A stretch of 64,000 nucleotides of DNA from Nocardiopsis sp. NRRL B-16309 (lineage in GTDB: Bacteria > Actinomycetota > Actinomycetes > Streptosporangiales > Streptosporangiaceae): the NCBI RefSeq assembly GCF_001279585.1, contig NZ_LGEC01000062.1, positions 41,678 through 105,677 on the forward strand. Reading direction: 5' to 3'. The position numbers were made by a program, and so were the translations under genes. This document shows positions 28,333 to 36,726 of the stretch, one piece after another; the stretch's first letter is position 1; each line of letters opens with the position of its first letter. Below the pieces are notes generated by a model. It was not told where the DNA came from. It made no database searches and saw nothing but the letters and a program-made list of their open reading frames with translations.

Positions 28333-29601
28333 TCAGGCGCCGACGGCCTTCTCGTAGCCGGCCAGGCGCACGCACACCGTGAGGCCGTACATCGCCCGCT
28401 CCAGCTCGGCCAGGCCGGGGAAGCTCGGCGCGATGCGGATCGTGGCGTCGCGCGGGTCGTCGCCGTAGGGGTGCGTCGCCCCGGCCGGGGTCAGCTTGAT
28501 GCCCGCCTCGGCCGCGCGGCGCACGACCTCCCCGGCGCAGCCCTCGACGACCTCCAGGGTGACGAAGTAGCCGCCGTCGGGGTCGGTCCACGTGGCCAGG
28601 CCGGTGCCGCCGAGCTCCTCGGACAGGATCCGCTGCACGGCCGCGAACTTGGGCGCCAGCAGCGCGCGCTGGCGCTCCATGTGCGCGCGCACGCCGTCCG
28701 CGTCCCGCAGGAACTCCAGGTGGCGCAGCTGGTTGACCTTGTCGGGGCCGATCGAGCGCTTGGAGTTGTTGGCGGTCAGCCAGTCCACGTTGGCCGCGGA
28801 GGAGCCGAAGAAGCCGACGCCCGCACCGGCGAAGGTGACCTTGGAGGTGGAGCCGAACACGAACGCCCGGTCCGGGTTCCCGCTCTTGGCGCACGCGGCC
28901 AGCAGGTCGGCGATCTCGACCGGCTCGTCGGTGAGGTGGTGCGCGGCGTAGGCGTTGTCCCAGAAGATCCGGAAGTCGGGGGCGGCGGTCTCCATCCGGG
29001 CCAGCCGCGCCACGGTCTCGTCGCCGTAGCTGACACCGCTGGGGTTGCTGTACTTCGGCACGCACCAGATGCCCTTGACCGCCGCGTCCTCGGCGACCAG
29101 GCGCTCCACGACGTCCATGTCGGGCCCGGAGTCGTCCATGGGGACCGCGACCATCTCGATGCCGAAGCGCTCGCACAGCGCGAAGTGCCGGTCGTAGCCG
29201 GGCACCGGGCACAGGAACACGATCCGCTCCTGGTCGACCCAGCGCGACTCGGCGCCCGGCATGACGCTCAGCAGCGCGTGCACCAGGCAGTCGTGCATCA
29301 TCTCCAGGCTGGAGTTGCCCCCGGCCAGCAGCTGGTCGGCCGGGACCTGCAGCACGTCGGCGAAGATCGCGCGGAGCTCGGGCAGGCCGCGCAGGCCCCC
29401 GTAGTTGCGCACGTCGGTGCCGTCGGCGGCGGTGTGGCCGCCGGGCAGGCCGAGCAGTTCCTCGGACAGGTCGAGCTGCTCGGGCGCGGGCTTGCCGCGG
29501 GTCAGGTCGAGCTTGAGGCCCTGGCCCGCGAGATCCTTGTAGTCGCGCCGAGCCTGGTCGAGGAGCCCGGGCAGGGAGTCGTCGCTCAGCTGGGTGGTCA
29601 T
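28333..29601 (-). CDS. Aspartate aminotransferase, class Ic (AspT type)
   Basis: A 422-residue PLP enzyme that resembles Corynebacterium AspT along its length: LKLDLTRGKPAPEQLDLSEE, DGTDVRNYGGLRGLPELR, CPVPGYDRHFALCERFG, FRIFWDNAYAAHHLTDE and the PLP lysine in FGSTSKVTFAGAGVGFF. Class Ic enzymes transfer the amino group between aspartate and 2-oxoglutarate. Aspartate feeds aspartate semialdehyde, the precursor of the ectoine pathway encoded 8 kb away, though linkage is only suggestive. The start is ATG 29601 with AGGAGG seven bases upstream. Confidence 0.9.
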   Translation of the reverse strand: MTTQLSDDSLPGLLDQARRDYKDLAGQGLKLDLTRGKPAPEQLDLSEELLGLPGGHTAADGTDVRNYGGLRGLPELRAIFADVLQVPADQLLAGGNSSLEMMHDCLVHALLSVMPGAESRWVDQERIVFLCPVPGYDRHFALCERFGIEMVAVPMDDSGPDMDVVERLVAEDAAVKGIWCVPKYSNPSGVSYGDETVARLARMETAAPDFRIFWDNAYAAHHLTDEPVEIADLLAACAKSGNPDRAFVFGSTSKVTFAGAGVGFFGSSAANVDWLTANNSKRSIGPDKVNQLRHLEFLRDADGVRAHMERQRALLAPKFAAVQRILSEELGGTGLATWTDPDGGYFVTLEVVEGCAGEVVRRAAEAGIKLTPAGATHPYGDDPRDATIRIAPSFPGLAELERAMYGLTVCVRLAGYEKAVGA

Positions 29602-29851
29602 CGTGTTTCCTCCTGTGTTGTTCGCGCGCTCGCAAGCCCGCGACGGGGGTCGGGCGCGCCGGGTTCCTCGTCGTCGCCCCGCCATGCGCGTTCCTCGCCG
29701 CGGCGACGGCTCCTCCTGCGGACTCCTGTGCGCCCCTCGCACGACTCCCAGGGGCCTGGAAGCCGGTCGGCGGACGTTTGCCGAGGATACCGAGGGTCGC
29801 CGCGTGGCGCGGCCCGGTGGTCGGCGTCCGGGCGGGCCCGGGGGCGCGCGC

Positions 29852-30772
29852 TCAGCGGTCCAGGAAGTGCAGGCGCACCAGCGAACCGTCGGCGTCACCG
29901 CAGATCTCCAGGAAGTCGCAGCTCTGGCGGGTGATCCACAGGCCGTAGCCGCGCGGGCGCATGGTGTCGGCCGGCCGGTAGCCGGTGAGCGGGTCCGCGA
30001 GACCGCCGCCCTCGTCGAACACGTCGCACACCCACCGCCCCGGTGCCCGCCAGACGCTCACCGTGCCCTTGCCCGCCCCGTGCTCCAGCACGTTGGCGGC
30101 CAGCTCGTTCACGGCCACGACCAGGCTGTCCACGCGGTCCGCCGGCAGGCCGACGGCCGCGCCCAGCGACGTCAGCTCCCGCCGCAGCCTCGGCAGCGAC
30201 ATCCCGATGTCCAGGCGGTGCACCGGGCCGGTGACGGGCAGGGGCTCGGGCTCGGTCGGCCGTGAGCCGAACGCCTCCGTGCCCAGGTATCCCGGGTTGG
30301 CGGCGGGCCCGTCCGCACCGACCATGGCGGGGTGTGTGGCCCGGAGCGCGGCCCTGACGCGCGGTGCCAGGCCGCGGTCGTCGTAGGCGCACAGCAGCCG
30401 GAGCCGCATCGGTGCCAGAGCGGTGCACAGGACGGACTCCAGGCGCATCCACTCGCGGAACTCCATGGAGGCTCCGGAGGGCAGTGGGGGCTCGGCGACC
30501 ACGACCACGGGCGCGGGGTCGTGCGCGAACGCCAGGCGGTGCAGTGCGGCCAGGGCACGCCCCGGGGCGTCGTAGAGCCGGTCGGGGGCCGTGACGTGCA
30601 CCCGCGCGCGCTCGGCGTGCTCCAGACCGGCGGTCACCTCGGCGGCGCGCCGGTCGTCCACCGCCAGGACGGTGTGGGCGTTTTCGCGTAGCGCGGAGCG
30701 CAGCCGCTCTCGGGCCACCTCGTGGAACTGCCGGTCGCGGCGGAAGAGCAGTCCCTGGTGATCGAAGGTCAT
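29852..30772 (-). CDS. RsbA-like regulator: MEDS-type sensor plus anti-sigma ATPase domain
   Basis: A 306-residue protein. The N-terminal half (LLFRRDRQFHEVARERLRSAL; VLAVDDRRAAEVTAGLEHAE) resembles the MEDS sensory domain of RsbA-family proteins. The C-terminal half (about 195-306) is a GHKL ATPase of the RsbW type with N-box DSLVVAVNELAANVLEHGAG and G-box RPRGYGLWITRQSCDFLEI. Such proteins phosphorylate STAS antagonists or sequester sigma factors. ATG 30772 has no strong ribosome-binding site. Together with the STAS and SpoIIE proteins it completes a partner-switching set. Confidence 0.8.
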   Translation of the reverse strand: MTFDHQGLLFRRDRQFHEVARERLRSALRENAHTVLAVDDRRAAEVTAGLEHAERARVHVTAPDRLYDAPGRALAALHRLAFAHDPAPVVVVAEPPLPSGASMEFREWMRLESVLCTALAPMRLRLLCAYDDRGLAPRVRAALRATHPAMVGADGPAANPGYLGTEAFGSRPTEPEPLPVTGPVHRLDIGMSLPRLRRELTSLGAAVGLPADRVDSLVVAVNELAANVLEHGAGKGTVSVWRAPGRWVCDVFDEGGGLADPLTGYRPADTMRPRGYGLWITRQSCDFLEICGDADGSLVRLHFLDR

Positions 30773-30853
30773 CGTTCGGTGATGAGCTGCGCCGTGCACG
30801 GGGCCGCCGGGGCGACTCGGCGGTCCCTCCGGCGTCCGGGATGTACCCGTATT

Positions 30854-30893
30854 GTTCCCGGTCTCGGGGAAAGGATGCCCCGGGACCGGGAAC
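30854..30893. terminator. Probable terminator of the GT4 gene
   Basis: A 16-base arm starting GTTCCCGGTC pairs with an arm ending GACCGGGAAC around an 8-base loop with one mismatch. It lies downstream of the minus-strand glycosyltransferase stop at 30922. Confidence 0.7.
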
Positions 30894-30921
30894 GCGTACG
30901 CGGACGGTGCGCTGACACGGT

Positions 30922-32199
30922 TCAGTGCGAGGCTCCGGACAGCAGGAGGCCGTCCACCTCGTCCTCCTCGTCGTCCTCGCGCTCGGCCTGCTGGGGCCGG
31001 GACCGCTGGTAGGCGATCTCGGTCTCGACGGCGATGCGCTGCCAGGTGAACCGCGAGCGGGCACGGTCCACGGCGGCGATGCCGTAGGCGGAGCTCATGG
31101 TGGGCGTGTGCAGCACCGCGCGGACGGCGCGCGCGACCTCCTCGGGGCGCCCGAAGCGGATCAGCACGCCGCTGGTGCGGTGCAGGACGGCGCCGGGGAC
31201 CGCGCCGGTGGCGGTCGCCACCACGGGCAGCCCGCAGGCCATGGCCTCCAGCACGGCGCCGCCGTAGGGGTCGTAGGAGGCGGCGGACACGTAGACGTGC
31301 GCGGAGCGGAGCAGGCGGGGCAGCTCCTTGCGGTCCACGGGGCCGGTGAGGTGCACGCGGTCGTCCACCCCGGCCTCCTTGGCCAGCAGCTCCACGCGCC
31401 GGGCGTTCTCGTCCAGGGCGACGTCGATGTCCTCGGCGGTGGAGACGAGCAGCAGTTCGGCCTCGGGCAGCCGGGTCATGGCCTCGATCAGGCGGTCGGC
31501 GCCGCCAGCCTCGGTCAGGGACGTGACCGACACCAGGCGGGGGCGCTCCTCGCGGCGCGACTGCCAGTGCTCACTGGAGGCGCTGCCCTCCACGCTGAAG
31601 TGGTCGGTGTCCACGCCGAAGGGGACGACGCTGACCTGCTGGCGCGGGACCCCGAGCCGGGCCAGCTCGCCCTGCTGGTCGGTGGAGTTGACCAGGACGT
31701 GGTCCACCCGCGAGGCCAGGACCGACTCCATCCGGGCGCGGTCGGGCCGGTGGGCGAGCCCGGAGCGCTGCTCGCTCGCGTTGAGCGAGTGGAAGGTCTG
31801 GACGATGGGCGTGGCAGCGTGGTCCCGGCCGGTGTGCGCCTGCGCGTGCAGGGCGGCCAGCCCGCTGGTCCACCCGACGGCGTGCAGCACGTCCGGGACG
31901 TCCTCGTCCAGGGCACGGGCCAGGGCGGTGCCGAAGTCGCCGGTGTGCTCGGTCTGCTCGTCGCCCGTGAGCGGGCGCCCGGGGCCCGCGTCGAGGTAGG
32001 TGACGGAGACGCCGCGCGCCATCCGGGTCCTGCCGTCCGGCTGGTCGGGCGAGCTGCGGCGCGCGTACACGGTGACCTTGTGGCCGCGTTTGGCGAGCTG
32101 TCGGGACAGCGCGCACACGTGCAGGCTCGCGGGGCAGGCCGGCTCACCGCGGTGCGCGGGGAGGGGGTTGGCGTGTTCGGCGACCATGGCGATCTTCAC
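30922..32199 (-). CDS. Glycosyltransferase family 4 (glycogen synthase-like)
   Basis: A 425-residue GT-B enzyme. The start VKIAMVAEHANPLPAHRG, LHVCALSRQLAKRGHKVTVY and VLHAVGWTSGLAALHAQ form the acceptor domain. The donor domain has RLVSVTSLTEAGGADRLIEA and the EX7E stretch PYGGAVLEAMACGLPVVAT. It resembles actinomycete enzymes annotated as glycogen synthase or D-inositol-3-phosphate glycosyltransferase relatives; substrate uncertain. An acidic tail (EREDDEEDEVDG) ends the protein. The start is GTG 32199 with AAGGAG nine bases upstream. Confidence 0.82.
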   Translation of the reverse strand: MKIAMVAEHANPLPAHRGEPACPASLHVCALSRQLAKRGHKVTVYARRSSPDQPDGRTRMARGVSVTYLDAGPGRPLTGDEQTEHTGDFGTALARALDEDVPDVLHAVGWTSGLAALHAQAHTGRDHAATPIVQTFHSLNASEQRSGLAHRPDRARMESVLASRVDHVLVNSTDQQGELARLGVPRQQVSVVPFGVDTDHFSVEGSASSEHWQSRREERPRLVSVTSLTEAGGADRLIEAMTRLPEAELLLVSTAEDIDVALDENARRVELLAKEAGVDDRVHLTGPVDRKELPRLLRSAHVYVSAASYDPYGGAVLEAMACGLPVVATATGAVPGAVLHRTSGVLIRFGRPEEVARAVRAVLHTPTMSSAYGIAAVDRARSRFTWQRIAVETEIAYQRSRPQQAEREDDEEDEVDGLLLSGASH

Positions 32200-32583
32200 T
32201 GGACTGGACTCCTTGGACACATCACCGTGTCCGTCGTGGGTGGGCCCGAAGGGACTCCTGAGCGGGGACGGAATCCTTGCGGGCGGTACAGGGAGCGCGG
32301 CGCCGTCCGGAGTCGGGGACGCCACGGGGCGGGGGCACGGCCGGAAGGAGAGGACGGTTCGCGGTCAGTGAGGGGGCGGGTGGCCCCGCGGGGCGGGCGC
32401 GGTGCCGGGCGGCGAACGCAGGGCAGCACGGAGCGCCGTGCGCGAGCGGTGCACACGGTGGCCCGGAGGCGGAGTGAGAAGGGAAGGAAGGGGAAGACGC
32501 AAGGAGACCACACCAAACGACCGGTCGAGGAGAGAACCGAGGCCACCGCCGGGCCCGAGGGGCCGCGCGCGGGGCGGTCGTGT

Positions 32584-32602
32584 GTGTCTGCGTCTTAGAC
32601 AC
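32584..32602. promoter_or_regulatory. Inverted repeat GTGTCT-N7-AGACAC
   Basis: A perfect 6-bp inverted repeat with a 7-base spacer, about 385 bases upstream of the glycosyltransferase start and 480 bases upstream of the PP2C start. It could be an operator or a small hairpin. No regulator can be assigned. Confidence 0.3.
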
Positions 32603-32959
32603 CCAACGGGACCCATTCTGCCAGACGCTTCGGAACCCGACAACGCCGTGCGGGCGCCCGACACGGGTCGAAGGTCCTGAAAAGCGCATGACGGGGGCAT
32701 CGGCGGGGCTCCTGTGCTCAGGGCGCCCGCGCGGAAGACCCCTTCGGTGCCGTCCGAAAAGACCCGAGAACCCCGGGACCCGCGCGTTCGTCCCACCTTG
32801 TGGCGGGCACTGTCGGCTCGGTTCCAACACCGCTAGTGTCAGACCCGGACGCGGGACCGCCACGGGCGCTCCGCACATGCCCGACACAGCGCTTTCGATG
32901 GCCGGAAGTGGGCCTGGAACTGCGTATCCGGGTGTTTTCCGCCATGATGTACGCGGATT

Positions 32960-32990
32960 TTGACCGACTCCTGCGGTGGCTCGGTACGGT
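32960..32990 (+). promoter_or_regulatory. Candidate promoter of the PP2C phosphatase gene
   Basis: TTGACC (32960-32965) and TACGGT (32985-32990) are separated by 19 bases, slightly long for a housekeeping promoter. The ATG is about 93 bases beyond. The local AT-rich stretch supports a promoter here. Confidence 0.35.
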
Positions 32991-33082
32991 TACAGAATCC
33001 AGACGTTGAACGGGACTCGACCAAGGTCCGGCCGCACGCGCCGGGCGACCGGCCACGGCCGACGAAACGGGAGGAAGGGCGT

Positions 33083-33844
33083 ATGGGTGTCGCTGGTGGG
33101 GAAGTCATTGTCACGGCCCTCACGCACCGGGGCGCTATCCGCCCCGCCAACGAGGACGCCGTCGTCATGGGTGCCCTGACCGTGGCCAGTGCGAACATGA
33201 CGTCGCCGGTGCGCTGTGTCCTGCCAGTGGGCGAGCCCGTCATCCTCGCCGTCGCCGACGGCATCGGAGGCCAGGCCGCGGGCGAGATCGCCTCGGAGCA
33301 CGCGGTGCACCGGATGGCCGAGATGGGGCCGAGGCTGAACGGCCCCGAGGAGATCGCCCAGCTGCTGAGCAACATCGACGAGGAGATCAAGGACCACGCC
33401 ACCCAGCACACCGAGTTCTCCGGGATGGGGACCACGGTCGCGGGGGTCCTGCTCAACAACGACGGCAACTTCTGGTTCAACGTCGGCGACTCGCGGACCT
33501 ACCGCCTGGAGGGCCGGCGCCTGCGCCAGCTCTCCGAGGACGACTCCCCGGCCCTGCCGCCGTCGGAGGACGGGCGCCCCGTCACCACGAACTTCATCAC
33601 CCAGTCCCTGGGCGGCAGCTCCGGCGGCTCGATGGTCCCGCACGTGGGCCGTGACGAGGCCGCCGACCCCAGCGCCTGGCTCATGTGCAGCGACGGCCTG
33701 TCGGACCTGGTCCTGCCCGAGGAGATGGAGCGGATGATCGCCGAGGCGGGCAGCGACGAGGCCGCCGTCCACGCCCTGTGGCAGGCCGCCATGGAGGCGG
33801 GCGGCAAGGACAACATCAGCATCCTGCTGGCTCGGCGCGTCTGA
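33083..33844 (+). CDS. PP2C-family serine/threonine phosphatase
   Basis: A 253-residue phosphatase. The metal-binding and catalytic motifs are readable: THRGAIRPANEDAVV, VILAVADGIGGQAAGEIAS, GMGTTVAGVLL, FNVGDSRTYRLEG, WLMCSDGLSDLV and GGKDNISILLA. The size fits stand-alone bacterial PP2C enzymes such as PstP catalytic domains, but no membrane helix is present, so it is cytoplasmic. Its likely substrates are phosphoproteins made by Ser/Thr kinases, none of which is encoded nearby. The start is ATG 33083 with GGAGG eight bases upstream. Confidence 0.88.
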   Translation: MGVAGGEVIVTALTHRGAIRPANEDAVVMGALTVASANMTSPVRCVLPVGEPVILAVADGIGGQAAGEIASEHAVHRMAEMGPRLNGPEEIAQLLSNIDEEIKDHATQHTEFSGMGTTVAGVLLNNDGNFWFNVGDSRTYRLEGRRLRQLSEDDSPALPPSEDGRPVTTNFITQSLGGSSGGSMVPHVGRDEAADPSAWLMCSDGLSDLVLPEEMERMIAEAGSDEAAVHALWQAAMEAGGKDNISILLARRV

Positions 33845-33851
33845 GGCTCGG

Positions 33852-34130
33852 GCGCCCGGTAGACGGGGCCTTCGGTCCTTCCGGTGCACGCCCTCGTTCC
33901 TCGGGAGCGCACCTCCAGGCCCTCCAGGCCCCGTCGGCGCCCTCACTTGTGTTTGCCTTGGGCCTCCGCTCGTTCCTCGCTTCGGCCGGGGCGCCCGGTA
34001 GACGGGGCCTTCGGTCCTTCCGGTGCACGCCCTCGTTCCTCGGGAGTGCACCTCCAGGTCCTCCAGGACCCCGTCGGCGCCCTCACTTGTGTTTGCCTTG
34101 GGCCTCCGCTCGTTCCTCGCTTCGGCCCGA
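33852..34130. repeat. Tandem direct repeat, two units of 139 and 140 bp
   Basis: Unit 1 is 33852-33990 and unit 2 is 33991-34130; they differ by two substitutions and one inserted base. Each unit ends with the 40-bp dispersed repeat also found at 25283-25322. The array fills the space after the PP2C stop and contains no plausible gene. Confidence 0.9.
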
Positions 34131-34195
34131 CCAACCCCCTGCGGCCACGGTGAGCGGGACCGTTACGGCCCGGGGCACCCACGAGCACGGCCGTC

Positions 34196-34239
34196 GGCAC
34201 TGAGGCCCGGACACGGTGACGTGTCCGGGCCTCAGTGCC
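34196..34239. terminator. Strong bidirectional terminator hairpin
   Basis: A perfect 20-bp stem (GGCACTGAGGCCCGGACACG and its complement) with a GTGA loop. It lies 41 bases after the stop of the copC-like gene (minus strand) and ends the repeat array on the other side. Confidence 0.88.
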
Positions 34240-34280
34240 GTCCCGGCGGTCCCGTCACCGGGAGGCGCCGGCACGGGTCG

Positions 34281-34895
34281 TCAGGATCCGCCGGGGCGGT
34301 TGCGCAGGCGGACCGCCACCAGCACGACCGCGCCGATCCCGGCGAGCGCGACCAGGCCGACGACCACGAGCGCGGCCACGGACAGGGCGCCCTCCTCCGC
34401 CTCGGTCGAGGCGGCCGGCGACGGGTCGGCGGTCTCCTCTCCGGCCTCGTCCGCCGGAGCCTCCTCCTCGGCCGGCTCCTCGGTCTCCTCCGGGGCCGCG
34501 GCGGCCGCCGCCTCCTCCGAGACCGTGAACTCCAGCGAGTCCTGGATGGGGTGGCCGTCGGAGGAGACGACCTGGAAGGCGAGCGTGTAGTCGCCGCTGT
34601 CCATGATCGGCAGCAGCGGGACGGACACGTCGGTGCCGTCGAACACCAGGGCGCCGTCCTGGTACTCCTCGCCGTCGGGGCCGGTCACCACGATGGCACT
34701 GGCCTCGGGGCTCTCCATCGGCGGGTTGTTGAAGGTCAGAACGACCTCCTCGGGCACCGTGTCCACGGTGTCGCCGTCCTCCGGCGAGGAACCGGTCAGC
34801 ACGTCGTGCGCCATGGCGGGAGCGGGCGCCAGGACGACGGCGGCCGCTGTGAAGGGGATCAGTGCGGCCGAGGCCGCTCTGCGCAGGATGGTCAT
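34281..34895 (-). CDS. CopC-domain copper resistance protein, membrane-anchored
   Basis: A 204-residue exported protein. A Sec signal peptide (ILRRAASAALIPFTAAAVVL...APAMA) precedes the mature N-terminus AHDVLTGSSPEDGDTV, whose His is the copper ligand at the CopC N-terminus. The beta-sandwich runs to about residue 130, with SSDGHPIQDSLEFTV near its end carrying the second conserved His. An acidic Ala/Glu/Pro linker and a C-terminal membrane helix (VAALVVVGLVALAGIGAVVL) anchor it outside the cell. It follows the membrane protein at 34962-35675, with a 66-base gap. Confidence 0.88.
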   Translation of the reverse strand: MTILRRAASAALIPFTAAAVVLAPAPAMAHDVLTGSSPEDGDTVDTVPEEVVLTFNNPPMESPEASAIVVTGPDGEEYQDGALVFDGTDVSVPLLPIMDSGDYTLAFQVVSSDGHPIQDSLEFTVSEEAAAAAAPEETEEPAEEEAPADEAGEETADPSPAASTEAEEGALSVAALVVVGLVALAGIGAVVLVAVRLRNRPGGS

Positions 34896-34961
34896 GGTCT
34901 CTCTCAGGGTCGGATGCGGTTCGCGTCCGGTCCGCGGCGTCGGCGCGCGCGGCCCGGGTCC

Positions 34962-35675
34962 TCAGGTGGCGGTGAGGAGCGAACCGGGAGGACCCCGCGG
35001 GCCGTGCGCCCGGACCGGGGCCCACCGCGGACGGGAGCCGGTCGGCCCGTTCACCGCGCACGCCCGCGCGTGCGGCGACGGACGGGACGCGCGCAGCAGC
35101 GGCGGCAGCGCGCGTGCCAGGAGCACGGCCAGGGACCACAGGGCCGACTCGCCGTGCGCGAGCAGCGCCGAGGCCAGCAGCGCGGCCCACAGGTGGGCCA
35201 GGAGCATCCCGGGGGAGAGCCCGAGCGCGTGGGTGAGCAGCCCGTGCCCGGAGTGGCCGGTCCCGGCGAACGCCGAACCCGTGCCGCCCGCCCCCTGCAT
35301 GGCCAGGTGCAGCACGATCTGGACCGGGGCCAGCACGGCGAAGACCTCGCCGAAGCTCCGCATGATCCGGGTGAAGTGCCACAGCACGGGCGTCAGGACC
35401 GCCGTGGCGAGGAGGAATCCACCGCCGTCCGACGCCCCGCCCGCCCACAGCTGGTGCCCCGCCCAGCTCAGGCCGGTGCACGCCCCGGCGAGGAACGCCG
35501 TGCGCACCAGGCGGAGCGGGCCGTGCGCCGGCGCGATGGAGGCAGGGCTGAGCCGTTGGTGTCCGTTGGGGGTGGTAGCCCGTTCCTGCGGGGAGCGCCC
35601 CCGACGGGCGATGGCGGGTGACGGGCAGGCAGGGTCCACGTGACCGAACCTAAGCGGTGCCACGGCCGGTCGCAA
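34962..35675 (-). CDS. Polytopic membrane protein upstream of copC
   Basis: A protein of up to 237 residues; the first 45 or so are probably not translated or are a cytoplasmic tail, and GTG near 35642 is an alternative start. Four to five membrane helices follow (LVRTAFLAGACTGLSWAGHQ; GGFLLATAVLTPVLWHF; AVLAPVQIVLHLAM; LLAHLWAALLASALLA). Met and His residues cluster in and near the helices (LAMQGAGGTG, GTGHSGHGLLTH), as in copper-associated membrane proteins. It is co-directional with the copC-like gene, so a role in copper homeostasis is inferred. Confidence 0.6.
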   Translation of the reverse strand: MRPAVAPLRFGHVDPACPSPAIARRGRSPQERATTPNGHQRLSPASIAPAHGPLRLVRTAFLAGACTGLSWAGHQLWAGGASDGGGFLLATAVLTPVLWHFTRIMRSFGEVFAVLAPVQIVLHLAMQGAGGTGSAFAGTGHSGHGLLTHALGLSPGMLLAHLWAALLASALLAHGESALWSLAVLLARALPPLLRASRPSPHARACAVNGPTGSRPRWAPVRAHGPRGPPGSLLTAT

Positions 35676-35752
35676 GGCACGAACGCGGAAGGGCCGCCGG
35701 GCGCGGTCGTCCGCGATCCCGACGGCCCCGGGCTCGCGCCCCGACCGACGCC

Positions 35753-36016
35753 TCAGGAGGCCGGAACCAGTTCACGCCGCATGTAGCGGCGCTGCTCGGG
35801 GGTGGTGCCACCCCAGACGCCATGCGCCTCTCCGGCCCTCAGGGCCCACCGCAGGCACTCTTGGCGAACAGTACAACTGCGGCAGACGGCGACGGCCTGC
35901 TCGGTGTCGACGCGCCCGATCCCGGTGCTGCTCACCGGAAAGAAGATCTCCGGGTCGTACGAACGGCAGTTGCCCTGCTCGACCCAGTCCTCGCTCTCGT
36001 GGTACAGGCGGTTCAC
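35753..36016 (-). CDS. WhiB-family iron-sulfur transcriptional regulator (WhiB1/WblE-like)
   Basis: An 87-residue Wbl protein. The four cluster-binding cysteines are at 17, 45, 48 and 54 (CRSCTVRQEC), followed by the turn GVWGG (66-70) and the basic tail EQRRYMRRELV. WhiB proteins bind a 4Fe-4S cluster and partner with the principal sigma factor. The short tail and the region from FFPVSSTG to WALRAGE are closest to WhiB1/WblE, an essential nitric-oxide-responsive type. A long upstream region with a palindrome suggests complex control. Confidence 0.93.
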   Translation of the reverse strand: MNRLYHESEDWVEQGNCRSYDPEIFFPVSSTGIGRVDTEQAVAVCRSCTVRQECLRWALRAGEAHGVWGGTTPEQRRYMRRELVPAS

Positions 36017-36158
36017 GGGCGCCTCCGATCCGTGGCTTGTGGTCCGTGGCCAGCGGCCCGCACCGTGTCTCCCACGGCGGGGTCAGCGAAGCTCGCGCTC
36101 CCGTCACCGGCCAGAGGTGATCGACCCGGCTGGACTGCGGCGACGCGATGCGACCAAG

Positions 36159-36185
36159 TGTAGTACTACATGAGGTCGTACTACA
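36159..36185. promoter_or_regulatory. Operator-like palindrome and repeat upstream of the whiB-like gene
   Basis: TGTAGTACTACA (36159-36170) is a perfect 12-bp palindrome, and its right half GTACTACA recurs at 36178-36185. It lies about 145 bases upstream of the whiB-like start in otherwise GC-rich DNA. This is typical of a dimer-bound operator; the protein is unknown. Confidence 0.5.
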
Positions 36186-36418
36186 CGGAGTCTGCGCCAA
36201 AATCTGTGAATCGGCAAGGACGTCGGCGGCCGTCGGACCCGTTCTGCCCACCCGTACGCCAACGGAGGGCCATGTGTCGTTCCGGAGTCGGCAACGTCGC
36301 GAAGGGCGCCCACAGCGGGGGTTTCGCAGCGCACGACGCCGCCCGCGGCCTACACGATGTGCGACGTGACGTGCCGATCGGCCCCGTTCACCCGTTATGT
36401 CGCGAGGTTTCCACCGAG

Positions 36419-36446
36419 TTGATGTGACTTAACGCACGCTTAATAT
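36419..36446 (+). promoter_or_regulatory. Candidate ectA promoter
   Basis: TTGATG (36419-36424) and TAATAT (36441-36446) are separated by 16 bases in a notably AT-rich stretch. The expected transcript would have an untranslated leader of about 275 bases before ectA. Repeated CTTAA motifs surround the -10 element. Confidence 0.45.
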
Positions 36447-36726
36447 TGCTCGTTCAGGCTCTATGTTTGACCCTGACGGCCGCGGCGCGCCATCGGCGGA
36501 CCCCGGCGGTCCGGGGCCTTCCCGGCCCCCGGTGAGGATGCCGAAGCGCCTGATGGGGGCGGCGTCAGCCGCTCTCCGGGCGGGGTGGTCGCCCCGCGCG
36601 AATGCCCAGGTCACAGGCTCGCACCGCTGTTAAATGAACAAGCCATACCCCATGCGGGCGGGCCGAAACATCTGCGAGGAATCTCCCTGAAATCCCATTG
36701 ACCTTCGTTCGCTATGTTCGATCGAC

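Larger units (their letters stand above)
32200..33082. other. Long intergenic region, no convincing gene
   Basis: 883 bases between the divergent glycosyltransferase and PP2C genes. The open frames here have implausible compositions and no homology that I recognise. It holds a small inverted repeat (32584-32602), a TAGTGT hexamer at 32834 and a promoter-like TTGACC/TACGGT pair before the PP2C gene. The length suggests regulatory DNA or an unrecognised small RNA. Confidence 0.6.
36017..36726. other. Intergenic region between whiB-like and ectA, no gene
   Basis: 710 bases between divergent genes. It contains an AT-rich palindrome near 36159-36185 toward the whiB-like gene, and an AT-rich promoter-like region at 36419-36446 toward ectA. 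Short open frames have no recognisable product. Confidence 0.7.

Noticed and set aside
32222..32887. 221-codon minus-strand frame in the large intergenic region
   Set aside because: Composition is Arg/Pro/Ala-rich with no motif, no ribosome-binding site and no conserved neighbour link.
34023..35621. 532-codon plus-strand frame across the repeat array and copC
   Set aside because: It begins in the tandem repeat and is antisense to two real genes.
36017..36726. Small gene between whiB-like and ectA
   Set aside because: The short frames lack ribosome-binding sites and conserved sequence, and the region reads as two divergent promoters.
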